The translations under genes and the position numbers were made by a program. Shown one piece after another: positions 1 to 12,125 of a stretch of 64,000 nt of DNA. Positions within the stretch are counted from its first letter, which is position 1, and the number at the start of each line of letters is the position of its first letter. The stretch comes from Lineus longissimus. Taxonomy: Eukaryota; Nemertea; Pilidiophora; Heteronemertea; Lineidae. The notes beneath the pieces were generated by a model. That model did no database searches. It had not been told where the DNA came from and saw only the letters and a program-made list of their open reading frames with translations. The stretch lies in the NCBI RefSeq assembly GCF_910592395.1, contig NC_088310.1, positions 3,107,501 through 3,171,500 of the forward strand. Direction: 5' to 3'.

Positions 1-33
1 ACAGCCCCTTTTGAGTGACAATAAAATACTGAC

Positions 34-3000
34 CTGCCTAACCTGTCCCTGACATTCTTGTACGAGTGCGTCAAGAACGGCAATAGGTAATCTAACAACT
101 TGAACAGCAACTGCGGCACCCTCCATTCCTGTTGAGCTAGAGCACCTTGGAGAACATACAGACGACTGGCATTGTTGAACGATCCACCCTCGCTGTTGAG
201 AGGTGTCTCCATTAACAAGTCAAACATTGGCTTCAGTTTGCGTGGGTCTCGACTTTCCTGAGGGAAAAACAATGACTAATTCACAGAACCCAAGAGTTGA
301 GGAAAGAATTTGTAAACCTTTTGTCATTTTAAAAAAAAAAAATTTTCTTATTTTTTCAAGGTAAAAAACACAATTTAAAGGGAAAGAGGCTGGATATAAG
401 CAAACCAAACATGTAAGGACAATTCAGGTTTGATATTGAAAACAAAACTACATTGTATGTTTTGACTTCAGCAGATCTTCTGGTTCAAACTTACTGAGGC
501 AGTTGCGAAGCACGTCCCCCACTCAGCTATACTCTCCACTGTCATCTTATTGAGCACTTGTTTGATGATAGGCACCAACCATGACCACATTGCCTCAACC
601 TGAAAATTGAGGGAGAATTCGGCACTGAATAATTTCAAACTGCAAGTCTAGAGCCCAGTGCAAGCGGCACATATAGTGCATAGATAAATGATGTTGATGT
701 GGCAATTTGGTGTCCACTGCGCTTGCATGACTGCAACTGAATGAAGAGATCATTCAGGGACTGTCTGACAGCTGTGATTGTTGACCCGACGTCATGACAC
801 ATATATAGTGCATAGATATGGTAACTTGGAAGACATGATGGATGGACAAAGTGACAGCTTGTTGACACAATCAAGATGCGTCACTCGCCCCCTAATTATG
901 GAGTTTCTCTTCATGAGTCTTACCTTGTGGAGAGGCCAATGTTTACACCCTCGAATGAGCCCGGCGATGATTTCAGCAGCGCATCTGTGACTACTGTCAT
1001 GCGTGTCATGTTTTGTATCGTTGGCGAGTTTCTCTATATGAGGCTTCAAGATTGGCAAGAAAGTATCACCAAAGTTTCGGAACAAGCCCTGAAAAGCAAG
1101 GATTTAAAATTGAGCGACACTACGAAATGAGCTTGAATTAGCTTGTATAACCACCACCAGGGGTGCTAGGACATTAGAGTCCCTCTTAAACCTAGGGTTG
1201 ACAAACCATCCTACCTTGAAGAGCATGTAGTTCTTGCTTGAGAATTTATCCTTTCCCTTCTGCTCCTCCATGGACATGAATCCAATCAACTTCTCCACAA
1301 AAGCTGCATCAGAGAACGAGTCAAAGATGACCCTCTCCCCTTCGGCCAGCTGCTCTCTACTGCGATCAAGAGGAGGCTGCTGGCTGGGAGGCGCATAAAC
1401 ACATAGCTTCCTAAAAAGGAATCGGAAGAGACTTTGCATTAAAAACAAGCTCGATAGGTGAAACCTATTCACAAGATCAAGATCTATCAATGAAGTTAAC
1501 AGTTTCACTACTAAGCACAACAATTTAAACCTAACAAAGTGGGACACTTACTTTGGCCATGTCCAGTACCCGTAATGTGTCTTCTCAACGAACACAGTTG
1601 TTTCCCAAGACTCGTTAGTCAGGGGAAAATCCTCTCGGTAGTGATGCCACGTACTGTCGGGGCGATCACCGGGACGCGTCTCAGTTGGTGCAGCAACCTT
1701 GCCTACCTCGTACGGGTCAACCATCACGCGCTTGGCCGCCCTCTTTTGAGACTTCAAGATACCAACGGTAGCACCAATACAAATCTGAAAACATGGGAAT
1801 CAAGGTTGTTCAAATAACATCATTGTCAGAAAATGCCCCAAACCCATCAACATCTTTACTTTGACCAATATTTTTCAAACTTTTACTAGAGAGGAGATGC
1901 AGAATATGGTTTTGCCAATGAAATGAAAAAGAACAGTTTGGTCAGTATACTCCTTTTCAATTCCAGCACACATGTACATGTAACAAGACACATAAACTGG
2001 ACATTTCGTTGCAAATTCTGCTGAGGTGTTGGTTCATCGTCGTCAAAGGAGTATTGGACAGCAATAAACACTAACCTTCCTAACATTTAGAGTCTCATTG
2101 ATGATATTCTTTGTAAACATGGTCACCATCTCCAGGGGAACCTCTACATCATGACGCAGCATCAAAGTCAGTAGCTCGATGTTCATGTGGCAGAACTTCC
2201 ATAGTCTGAAAATGTATGGGAAATAATCATGTAAAGTCAGGTGACCCTCTAAACCCATCCAGGAAAAACCATTTGGAAAAAATTCATCACTCCTGCTACA
2301 TGTAGTACACTGTCTTCTGAAGCAGTGAACGATGTACTCCAACAAGTGGAATGCATGCAAGTGTATTTGCCCACAGTTCTTGCTTCCAAATCTCACACCA
2401 TCCTGGTTGTAGTGTAAAGAGAAAAGGCCAAGTGACACTGGTGTTAAACATGGTGGACAGGGGAACGATTCTTACAAGCTCTGTTAAGTTACTTTTCTGA
2501 TACTTACAAGTTGCCATTATCCACTAGACCGACCAGAGTTTTACACAGATTGTTGTAGGTTCTGAAAATACATCAAAAACTTTACTGAACAAACATTAAT
2601 TTGCAGTCAGCCATGTTGGAGGGCAGAACACTGATTTGTCATGCCAGACTAAACTGAACCAAATACTGTCTTGGTCATTTGGACTTGCTTTCTTTCGTCT
2701 ATCGCTCCAGCATGGTAGGTGATGACGTCACATGAAACCACAACATTCTAAGGCACACTTACGCCAATGCCTTATCCCTTCTTGTGATTTCCTCCTGTTT
2801 GGCAGCATCCATTTCATCCTCAGTAGCTGAACTGATTGATAGCACAGGTGCAGCATCGTCATACCAGAAGGCTTTTGATGCTTCAATACAACTCTCTGAT
2901 ACCTAGAGGAGACAAGAAAAAGAGATAAACAGCCAGATGTAAAGTCTGATCTAACCAAGGGGTGAGGGTGGACCAATTAACCTCCAGTTCATTCGAGATA

Positions 3001-6000
3001 ATTACAAAAGGGACTTTGGCAGCAAAGTAACGGCCTAGTGGTATAAGCATTCATCTCATGAACGGATAGTCCAAGGCTTTGAGGCCCAAGATAGCTCGAT
3101 CCGATGTGGCTCCATTCAACTAGCCGCCAGCTAGTCTATTGGACAATTGCTTACCTTGACTGAGATCGCAGGAGATTCTACATCTTTATGGATCTTGTCT
3201 GCTATACTATCAATCAGTCGGAGAATGGAGGGTTTCTCTGAATGCTGGGCCTGGACCAAGGCAGGCCATAGGAGCTCCAGCACATCCCAGTTGCGCTTGG
3301 CAGCAAGGCAACGCTTGCTGGTGCCGAGAATCACAAAAAGGGCGCCCTGAAACAGAAACAGATGGAATAAGCAATTAGTCGGAGATGGAAGGTTTCTCGG
3401 AATGCTATCCTAGACCTAGGCAGACCACAACCTGGCACCTCTTGCCGGTGTCTAGAATCACACACAGGAATCTGGCGGCCCAGGAGGAAACCTACGCCAT
3501 CAGAGATAGATGTAATGATCAAGTTCCCTACCTTGAACTGGTGATGTTCAACTTCTGGATCATTCCTAAGGTACTTCACTATCTCGGGTAACAGTGACTT
3601 GTAGGAATAGGCAAGCAGGAAGAACCCTGAGGAAAGGGCGGCTTGGGCTTTCTTCCTCACCTGGAAAACAGATGTTCTAACATTAGATTTAGAAAGGCAA
3701 TGCCAATGATGGCAGCTTGGCATGAATTTCAAGTAGTGAATTTCTGGTGGTGTGCCACATCTGGAATATTTATTGTTGTTGGTGACATATTGTCATAGAG
3801 CTAACCTGAAGAAGAAGGAGAAGAAGAAAGAGCTTCTAAACTTACTTCACTGTAACGGCTGATCGACAACTTGAAGAGGTCCTCAAACATGTTCTTGTGA
3901 AGCTGTGTGAAGACCTTCTCATATCTATTGAGGACCCGCAACTCGTGCTGCAGCTGGACCCGGTCAATCATCAGTGCCCGGATATGGTACTTTTTACCAA
4001 GAAGCTGCAAAAGGCAATGCATGAATAATAGGTGACAGACTGTTTGCAGGGAGCTCGGAGCATGTAGGTCTTTGTGATGTTACCATGTAAAGGAAAGAGT
4101 GCTGAACTCGGTGGTAAAAATCTCCATGGACACACATGTGCAAACCCCTTCTTTGTTGAAGAAAAGCTTGGAGAAGGGTTCTAGACTTTTATAAACGTAC
4201 CAGGTTTTCCATAGCTTTCTTGACGACCTTGAAACTCTTCCATCGTCCATCAAGGTCATCCTTCCTGACACCAGTATAGAACAACAGACCATGATAGACT
4301 TTGATCAGCTTAGTCAAACTCTTCGTGTCGTCTTCACATGTGTTCAGCATGTAATCTGGAGTAAACAAAAAACATCAACAATACAGGATCATAATAATTG
4401 AAAGTCTCTATTTTTTCATATTGAGCTCATATTTGAGCATCCTTAGGTCCCTTGGCCTTCAGGATGCTGGAGTCTTTCTGCATAGGGAAACAGGGACGAA
4501 GTTATGAAAATGGCATGAAAGAAACCAAAAGACAAAAAGTGTTCCTCACCAACAACTGTCCTTAGAACATTGGCGATCATCTCACGGACATTCTCCCCAT
4601 CCAAATCAATGCCATCATCTAACGCAGCAGTCTGCTTGTGTCTTTTCAATGGAATCTGGCTCACAACTCTGCAAGAAAACACACAGATTCAGAAATTTTA
4701 TTTCTGCTTCTTTTGCAGAGAGAGTATAGACTATTGGGGTCGCAATGCAAAGGTCATTAGCACTGACCACTTCATTTGTTTCACCTGGCATTGGCACCAG
4801 ATATAAAAGGAACCTTTGTTTTACGTCACAAGTTATTATTTGAAGCATCCCAGTTATGTGCCGAATTGGCAAAATGCCTTTGTCTTCAGCATCAATTTGC
4901 CCAAAGCTGGGGACTTGATTGGTAAGAGTCACGGAGTTTCAACACATGAGTAAGTGTACACTGCACCATAAGGGTTCCAAACTTTGGAGCAGATTGGAAC
5001 CCTTTTGGTGACAGTTTTCTTTCTCCTAGACTGGTTGCCTACCAAGGCTAAGGAGGCGAGTATTCCCCCAAAACCACTATGATTAAGACTTACAATGAGA
5101 CAGGTTCACCCTTCCACCATGGTAAGGCAGCAGCTGCTCCAAGGATGCAATGGTCAATCTTAGTGAGGCTCCGCAATACTTCTTCCCTGGAGATATATCA
5201 GATAGTTAACTATTAAGCGAAACTGGTGGTTTTGGTTGTGGTTAAGGTCAAAGGTGTTAGCCTGTTGGGCTGTACATACACGTAAAGTAGTGCCAGTCCA
5301 CTACAGGCTACTGTGCACCCTTGCAGGGCCTTTAAGTTGCCATGGCATAGATATCAAATACAACAAACCACAGCTTACTGTCTGATCTGTACTGATTGAT
5401 CGAAATTTTACTATAATCTTTTCAATATCATGTCTCTATCAAAAGCCTGCAACTATTTCCACCTTTTAAACTCCTTGCCGAAACTATCACGACAGAAAAA
5501 CGGAAGCATCTTACCTGGCCATAGCTTCTCCTCCGGTGAATTTCTTGAGTTTCTCCAGCTCGGGCAGTAGGTATCTGCGCAGTAATTCAGTAGCCAAAGC
5601 CTTCTCTTCAGCAGAGGGAATGTGCCACTGTACATTTAATTCATTGAAGTTTCCTGCCTTTCCCCAATCCTGCCAATATACATAAAGATGGAATGAGGCA
5701 CCGGATATTGTCCATTTCACCAGAAAACAGAATCAAACGATAGCACAACTAAATGTCATCTCCTTTAGGAAATTTTATCGTTCATCCTTCCACCATGTTA
5801 TTACCAATGCCACATATTTGATCGCTGGACATCAAATAATGTCTTAATATCTTCTTGGTGTGGACATGAACCCTGCATGCAATGATCTAACCTACTCACC
5901 CTAATTGGCAGATTTTCCTCCAGGGGTCTCTCCCATCCACCTATCACGCTCCTGTACTCTGTCACATAAATCTGCGTGAGGACCTTTAACATATGTTCAA

Positions 6001-9000
6001 GCATACCAGCTGCGGCAGTATAGCCTTCCTTTGCCTGTAGACTCAGGGCGAACTCTAGCACCTCAAGGAGCTGATCCTTGTAGGGTAGAAGGTAGGAGCC
6101 ATCACAACGGATAACCTAAAAGGCATGAAAAGATTTTTTGATGATCTGCCAAGCCGTTTAGGAGCTATAGGGAGAGACGGACGCATACACGCAGAACACA
6201 CTATGGAAAACAATACAGTCCTTCCTTCTTCGACGGTCGGGGATTACAGTGAAGATGATTATGAAATAAGATTTTGGGGTTAAGAGCCCGATTTTCTTGA
6301 ATATGGAGACACTCGTCTACAAACCTCAGAAAGCAAGGTCAGGTTCCATAGCAACTCAGCGTCCACTTTTTCATCTTTGGCAATTTCCTCCGCTGGAAGA
6401 AAAAACAAGTAAAATATTGATAATCAATGTTTATGTGATCTGATTTCTCATCCCGTATTTAAGAGTAGGGACCCAATTTTGATACCATGGCAATGGAAAG
6501 GTGACATAACAATGGAAGGTTTCTTACCCGTGATGTGTGCAGAAATGACTCTGCAGAAGTGAGGTAGGAACTTTTTGAGACACAACTCAGGGTTTGCCTT
6601 ACATGCCGCTCTCACCAAGTCGCCGGCAAATCTTCCTGCGACCCGGATCTCGTAAATACTGGTTGTAACAAACGTGAATAATTTCTTAAGCGCTGACTGC
6701 AAATATAAAAAGGAATAAAAGTTATCATGATTCTAGTTTCAAGACTTTGCCACTATCTTTGGGCACCTCTTATGAATTACAGGCCTAGTGACTCTAGTCT
6801 GGTGACTTCCACCAAGACAAGGAGAGAGGAGTCATTACAAGCCGACCATGTTCCTCACTCAGATGGAATATTTAGCTTACACTGACACAGGCACCAGGAT
6901 CTCTGTTTTTTGTCTCATTCAGAGAACAGGACCATCAAGTAACTTGCCAAAGGCCAGTGTCAGGTATGGAACACAGGATTTTCGGAATCTGACAGCTAAA
7001 ACTGTCTGTAACATATCTTACTTTATAAATTGGTGTTGAACATTGCTGTAACATAGAGTTGAATGTCGACAGGAGTCCTATCTCAATGATATGTTCTTCT
7101 GGTGTCAGACTCTGTTCAGTCTGAGAGGCATGTGCAGCGTGGGTATGATTGTCCTGCGCGTAGTTGTTGATCAGTGTAATCACCCTGAAATGAACCATGA
7201 AACCATCCTTTGATCATTTTCAACATTAAGAGCAAATTCCAACTTTACTAACAGCTATTTTTCACCAAAAGCAATAACACAGAAAGATTTTGCTAAGAAA
7301 GTGGGATTGCCTGCTTACCTATCAATGAATTGTAGAACAAAGTCCTCCCACTGCGCTGTTGCAGAGCAGAGCTCACGCTCGTCGTCTGTCAAGTCACTCC
7401 TGATGTGAATCGCATTTGAGCAATCGGCAATCGTCACCAATGACACAAAGGTTGAGATCAGTTGGAAAGTCGTCTGTAAAGAAATTCTGACAGATAAAGG
7501 CAGACAGCGTAGTACCAGCTCGTTTGAAGGAGTACTTGGTTTATTGCCTCAAATACCATGTTCATTTTTATCAGGTTTCAAATTTGAGGCATGTTTTTTC
7601 ACCAAACTCAATAAAATTGAGAAACCTTTCCCCCCACCCCCCATAGGCAAAACCCTGCAACATAGACTGCGATGAAAAAGGCATGACTTACCAAGCACTT
7701 CTTGACATCGTTCGTGTCAATCCCTGGCAGACTGAGACACAGAAGTGGAATCACATGCGACCGCCCCTCAGAGAAGTATTCGGTCTTGTTCAGTAAAGGT
7801 CTTGACGAGGCAACTACACAGTTCATACATGATATGAGGCGGTGAGGTTCAATCAGCGTCTCCATGGCTGGGTACACCCTGTACGAAAACATTGGGACCT
7901 GTATCTTTTGTTTATAATCAAACAATATGGAAGGGTAGCAGACGCCACTGTGTGAAAACTCTACCATGACCTTCATGTGTCAGCTATGTATCGATGAACA
8001 GTACTGCCACAACCAGGTCAATTTCTTCCTCCTCCTCCTCCACATTGTGATCTGCTAGCATCATGACTCACTTTTTAAAACTTAATATACAGTAGAACCT
8101 CTCTATTAAGGACACTCTCGGGACTGACAAGTACTGTCCTTAATAGAGAGGTGTTCTGATTAGAGAGGTCAAATTGAATGGAAACAACCAATTTGGGACC
8201 AAAACAAGTGTCCTTAATAGAGAGGTTGTCCTGAATAGAGAGGTGTCCGCTAACGGAGGTTCCACGTGTAGATAGAAACACCACATGCAATGAAGCAAGC
8301 TTTACCTTTCCAACAATGGAGGTATCATGATCTCCGGCCTCATAGCAGCCAGATGCTGGTATGCCAAGGCAGCATCATGACTGCCGATCTTACTGAACAT
8401 AGATAGGAGCACCACATCCTTGGTGCACTTGACGAATGCTGTGATGTCATCATCCGTCAACTTCCGGTTATCAGGTGTAGCAGTGTTCCAGGTTGGTTTA
8501 TACCTCTCACTGAAAGTGACAATGCATCATGATTCGATTTAGATGTCAAATTCAAACATACCTCAATTCCAATATTGCACGTATTATTTCAAAGGTCCCA
8601 TTTTAAAATCGAGACTGACAGGTGGAACTCGAATCCCTCGCCAAACTTTTAGCCCAAGCACCTCAGGCCACATTTGTATACTCACGTGTGAATTCTTTTC
8701 ATAACAGATGCTGTCATTCTACCAACAAACTTTGGTAAACGGGTCTGAAAAGAAACTTTCTCATATCAATTTATACACCCGACTATCTATGCTTTTTCTA
8801 CCTCTTCGTTTATCTTTCATTTATTTTGATTATAACGAATTTTAGTTTTTTGCTTATATCTGTTTTTTGAATGGGCATAACAGTTACATATTCATGATTT
8901 ATGCAAGTTTGAAACAGTATTATTGTTCACCAGATTGAAAGCATTTCATATGAGCTTTAAAGGAGCTAAGACAAAATGACTGATTGAGAAACAAGTTCTT

Positions 9001-11941
9001 CCTAAACGATTATTTGAGGAATGACATTGAGTACTAGATATTGGTACGTACTGTCCACTTTCCAAAGTTTGAAGGGTGATAGAAGTTCTCAGTTGCCTTG
9101 AAAAACATTGTCAGATGATCCATGATGACACCTCCACCTCCCTGCAATAAGACAATGATTTCATCAATGATTAACCCATAAAATGGAACTTCGGAACTCG
9201 GCGCTAATGAACTTGTTGACGTATGTAAAATGATAAAATCAAGATTTCTGTAAGAGATTAATGGATGAATGAAAAACAACCCGCATTGAAAAATCTGCAA
9301 GGAGTTGAAATTCTCATTCTAGATGTCCTTACCAACATGACAGAGATCCAGTAAGATATTGTTCCAACATCAAAGGTGCTGCTAGGCCTGGTCACCTGCA
9401 TCTTGTGTGCACCGACTGGAAGATTCAGGTTTCTTAAAATACGCGTAAAAACCTGAAAACAAACAAGGAAAATACTTTTGAATATACCCAGGTACCCAGA
9501 CCACGACCACTGGATTGGGCGGTCCCAATGACCAAATTCACCACTCCAACCAGATATAGTGAATGAAATATTTTGGTAACTATCTTACCTTTGGTATCCA
9601 TGGTTCCCAATCAATGTATCCTTTGTTGTTGTCTGCAACTCTGGCAAAGAGACAGAGCAAATGCTGAAACCAGAATAAAATGTATTAGACACAAAACAGA
9701 TGGCTAATTTTGACTGTTTTTTTTAATTCAGTATTTTCATCATATTGTGTCGCAACAACAGTCTGAAGAGAAGTGTTTTTGGAAAGAATGTAACAGAAAA
9801 AACCTCTAAATATTTTCATATTTGCCTGTTCACGCAACTTGTGTTTGTGCATGTAGCACCTTCACCATACATGGCTTTGGCAGAAACTTGATCTTACCCC
9901 TTCCCACTGTGGAGTATTGTGACATGTGTCCCAGATGCCAAGAAATTCATCTAACCATAACCTAAAAAGTAAATAATACCAATAGATATAGTAGTATTAG
10001 ATAGTTTCCATTATAGAATGAAAAGTCAAAATTCAACTTAATAACAAAGTACTTTTTTTGTACATATTTGTGTACTGACTTTGTCAAAATTTAGACAATT
10101 TCCGCTCTGAACCTTGAAAATCCTGTTTGGTTGTGAAGCTATAATCAATAAAAACAAACTTAAAAGAAATCGAAACAGAAGTTTGTGCTCCAGAGACACT
10201 GTTGTGTTGAAATTGGCCTGTGAATCGAGGTATCTTACTTGAATCCTCTATCGTGGTGCTCAGGGGGTAGTAGTGTTGGTAGAAACAACTCAAAGTATAA
10301 AACAGCCTTAAGCATGGTCACGTCAAATGGACATAAAAGAGGACGCCACTCATCTAACATCTCCTGGGTGGACTCCACACTGAAGTATCTGAAAAATATC
10401 AAAAAAGATGTTGTTAATTTTTTTCTTGTCCGAGGACAATTACGCACTCTGAACGTGTGACTTTGTTGTGTGCCACTCTGGTCAGGCCCTAATTGGCATA
10501 ACTGGCCTAGCCTGCCAGTGACTCCACCTTCCCCAAGGAGAGGAGTCCACATCAACTTGATCAAGCTATAGTCAACTTGGACAGTGTCCCTTGTTTCCCA
10601 TAGCATAAGTATTTCAACATTTACTGAAGTTTTTTAAAAGAATTAGAAGTTGAAACTTACGGTCGACATACTCGAACAAGGCTCTTCAAGGAACTATCTA
10701 TATTTCTGAAAAAAATTTTTTTTTAAATATTAATTAGAATTTCAGACGTGTAGACAAAGATCAGTTTTCAATCAACAACAAATTCAATATTAAAATATAA
10801 TTATCAAAAAACAGAAGTTATCACTAGTACTAGCATCATTATTCAATCATTTCGATATGACATTCATTTCAACTCAAATATGCAATGTCATTATTGACAA
10901 AATTCGAGCATGTTCCAAATGCAATATGTCAGACCATAGACATATTGTATATGCAAGTGTCGTCCATTATCATGACATTAGAAATACATATCATCATAAT
11001 TTGACATTTAGAATTTTCCAGACTAAACTGTAATTGTTCAACAATGACTGGCACTTTTTGAACACGTGTCTGTTTTTAACTAGGCAATCTATCCTTGACA
11101 ACTTATATCTTACTCTGGCAAACTCATTTATACATACACTGGCAGAAGCTGTAGCCCATGAGGTTCATATGGTGAATATACTGTTGCCTCAAGGAGTTCA
11201 TACAGTGGTCTCCATGGCAATACAAGGTCATCTCTCGTCAAAAGTTCTGTTTTTCTGCAAGGGAAAGAGAATATGTAAAATACAGACAGAGAAAAATCTC
11301 ATACTGGTCAGGAAAATACACCTTGGCTGCATTTAATTGAAGGGAATACAGTAGGACCTCTCTAAATGAAGCTGATACCAGGATGGAATACCTCTTCTCA
11401 TTCTTTAATTGATCCTTGCTAATACTTACTTTAAGAGGGTGACAAGTAGATTTGAAAACTTGTGAACCAATGACAACTCTTGATCTGGTTGAACAAGAAC
11501 TTCAAATAGAAGTTTGATGAACAGAACGTGGTCTTCTTTTGAGAACTTTCTTCCATAAAGTCGAATATATCTGGAAAATTTAGATAGATAAGAATGGTAG
11601 TTATTCATTATTGCATTAATTTATAATGCAAAGGCAAAGTGCACTACGACGTCTTACTCTTAAGTACTTGCACGTGGGGAGTCAAAATATTCCCACTGTC
11701 ATCATTCTGTCACTGCCTACAATTGATCAACAGATTACAACACCTACTTCTGTAACTGTCCAGTCCAATGGGTTGCCCCTATTTTCAAGTCCCTGAGCTG
11801 AACTGTTTTGGCAAGATGAGCCTTGATGTCGGCCAGTTGAACGTTCGATTCTGCGTCTACCAGATGCGCATAAGGAAGGAATTTGCCATAACTAGTTTCT
11901 CTTTGAGGTTTAAAGCCTAAAATTTCGGTCCGATCGCCCAT
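34..11941 (-). CDS. PSME4: Proteasome activator subunit 4 (PA200), 5' 32 coding exons, 3' end outside window
   Basis: PA200 caps the 20S proteasome in the nucleus and opens it for ubiquitin-independent turnover, notably of acetylated histones. The visible exons encode the first 1488 codons of a family usually about 1840 residues long, all HEAT-like helical repeats. Landmarks recognised: the start region with [27 protein letters not shown] (exon 2), [13 protein letters not shown] (exon 5), [15 protein letters not shown] (exon 28), [13 protein letters not shown] (exon 30), and ESRDPRKL (exon 32). The start ATG at 11941 gives [10 protein letters not shown]. Exons (minus): 11941-11748, 11570-11430, 11254-11138, 10705-10661, 10388-10239, 9961-9898, 9663-9589, 9452-9333, 9141-9052, 8744-8686, 8509-8306, 7878-7692, 7473-7319, 7184-7022, 6696-6528, 6392-6325, 6115-5900, 5669-5515, 5186-5094, 4668-4550, 4355-4201, 4004-3846, 3660-3532, 3346-3155, 2902-2763, 2561-2508, 2205-2076, 1784-1552, 1410-1215, 1088-924, 599-495, 257-34. 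Phases agree throughout. The C-terminal part is beyond base 1, so completeness cannot be judged. Confidence 0.96.
3373..3462 (-). pseudogene. Decayed partial copy of PSME4 exon 24
   Basis: This stretch lies in the intron just upstream of exon 24 and resembles two parts of that exon: the VILGTSKRC segment and the [11 protein letters not shown] segment, whose parent is about 3212-3333. The middle ~25 codons are missing and the reading frame has stops where the parent has open codons. It has no intact splice sites of its own. It looks like an old tandem exon duplication or a gene-conversion remnant. Confidence 0.6.
8090..8268. mobile_element. Short pogo-like MITE in a PSME4 intron
   Basis: The 179-bp segment begins CAGTAGAACCTCTCTA and ends with the imperfect inverse GGAGGTTCCACGTG, with TA on both sides. 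It contains internal repeats of the motif TTAATAGAGAGGT. A second copy lies at 37294-37454 and end fragments occur near 11349 and 19208. Ends starting CAGT..ACCTC with TA flanks are typical of pogo/Tigger-type Tc1-mariner relatives; the superfamily is inferred. There is no coding capacity. Confidence 0.6.
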
Positions 11942-12125
11942 TGTGGCTGTTGGAGAATGAAAAATCTGTGAAAATGTATGTTGTAATTCAGTGAATTTGC
12001 GTTTTACTGGTCGCTGCCATCTTGTTTATACGTAAGGTACCTGTTTCTTACACAAAATTCTATTGGTTCGAATATTTTCAGTCGACTAATCACAACTTAT
12101 GTAAGGCGCCAAGGGAAACGTAAAC
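11942..12125. promoter_or_regulatory. Divergent promoter between PSME4 and ACYP
   Basis: Only 184 bp separate the two start codons, which point away from each other, so both core promoters and 5' UTRs must fit here or the 5' UTRs must overlap. No TATA box is evident. Two ATTGG/CCAAT-type boxes are visible: attggttcg at about 12062, and one elsewhere is unclear. Vertebrate PSME4 and ACYP2 are also head-to-head neighbours, which supports an old shared promoter. Confidence 0.6.

Noticed and set aside
3028-3115. tRNA-derived SINE at cctagtggtataagc
   Set aside because: Only an A-box-like start is visible; no B box or tail.
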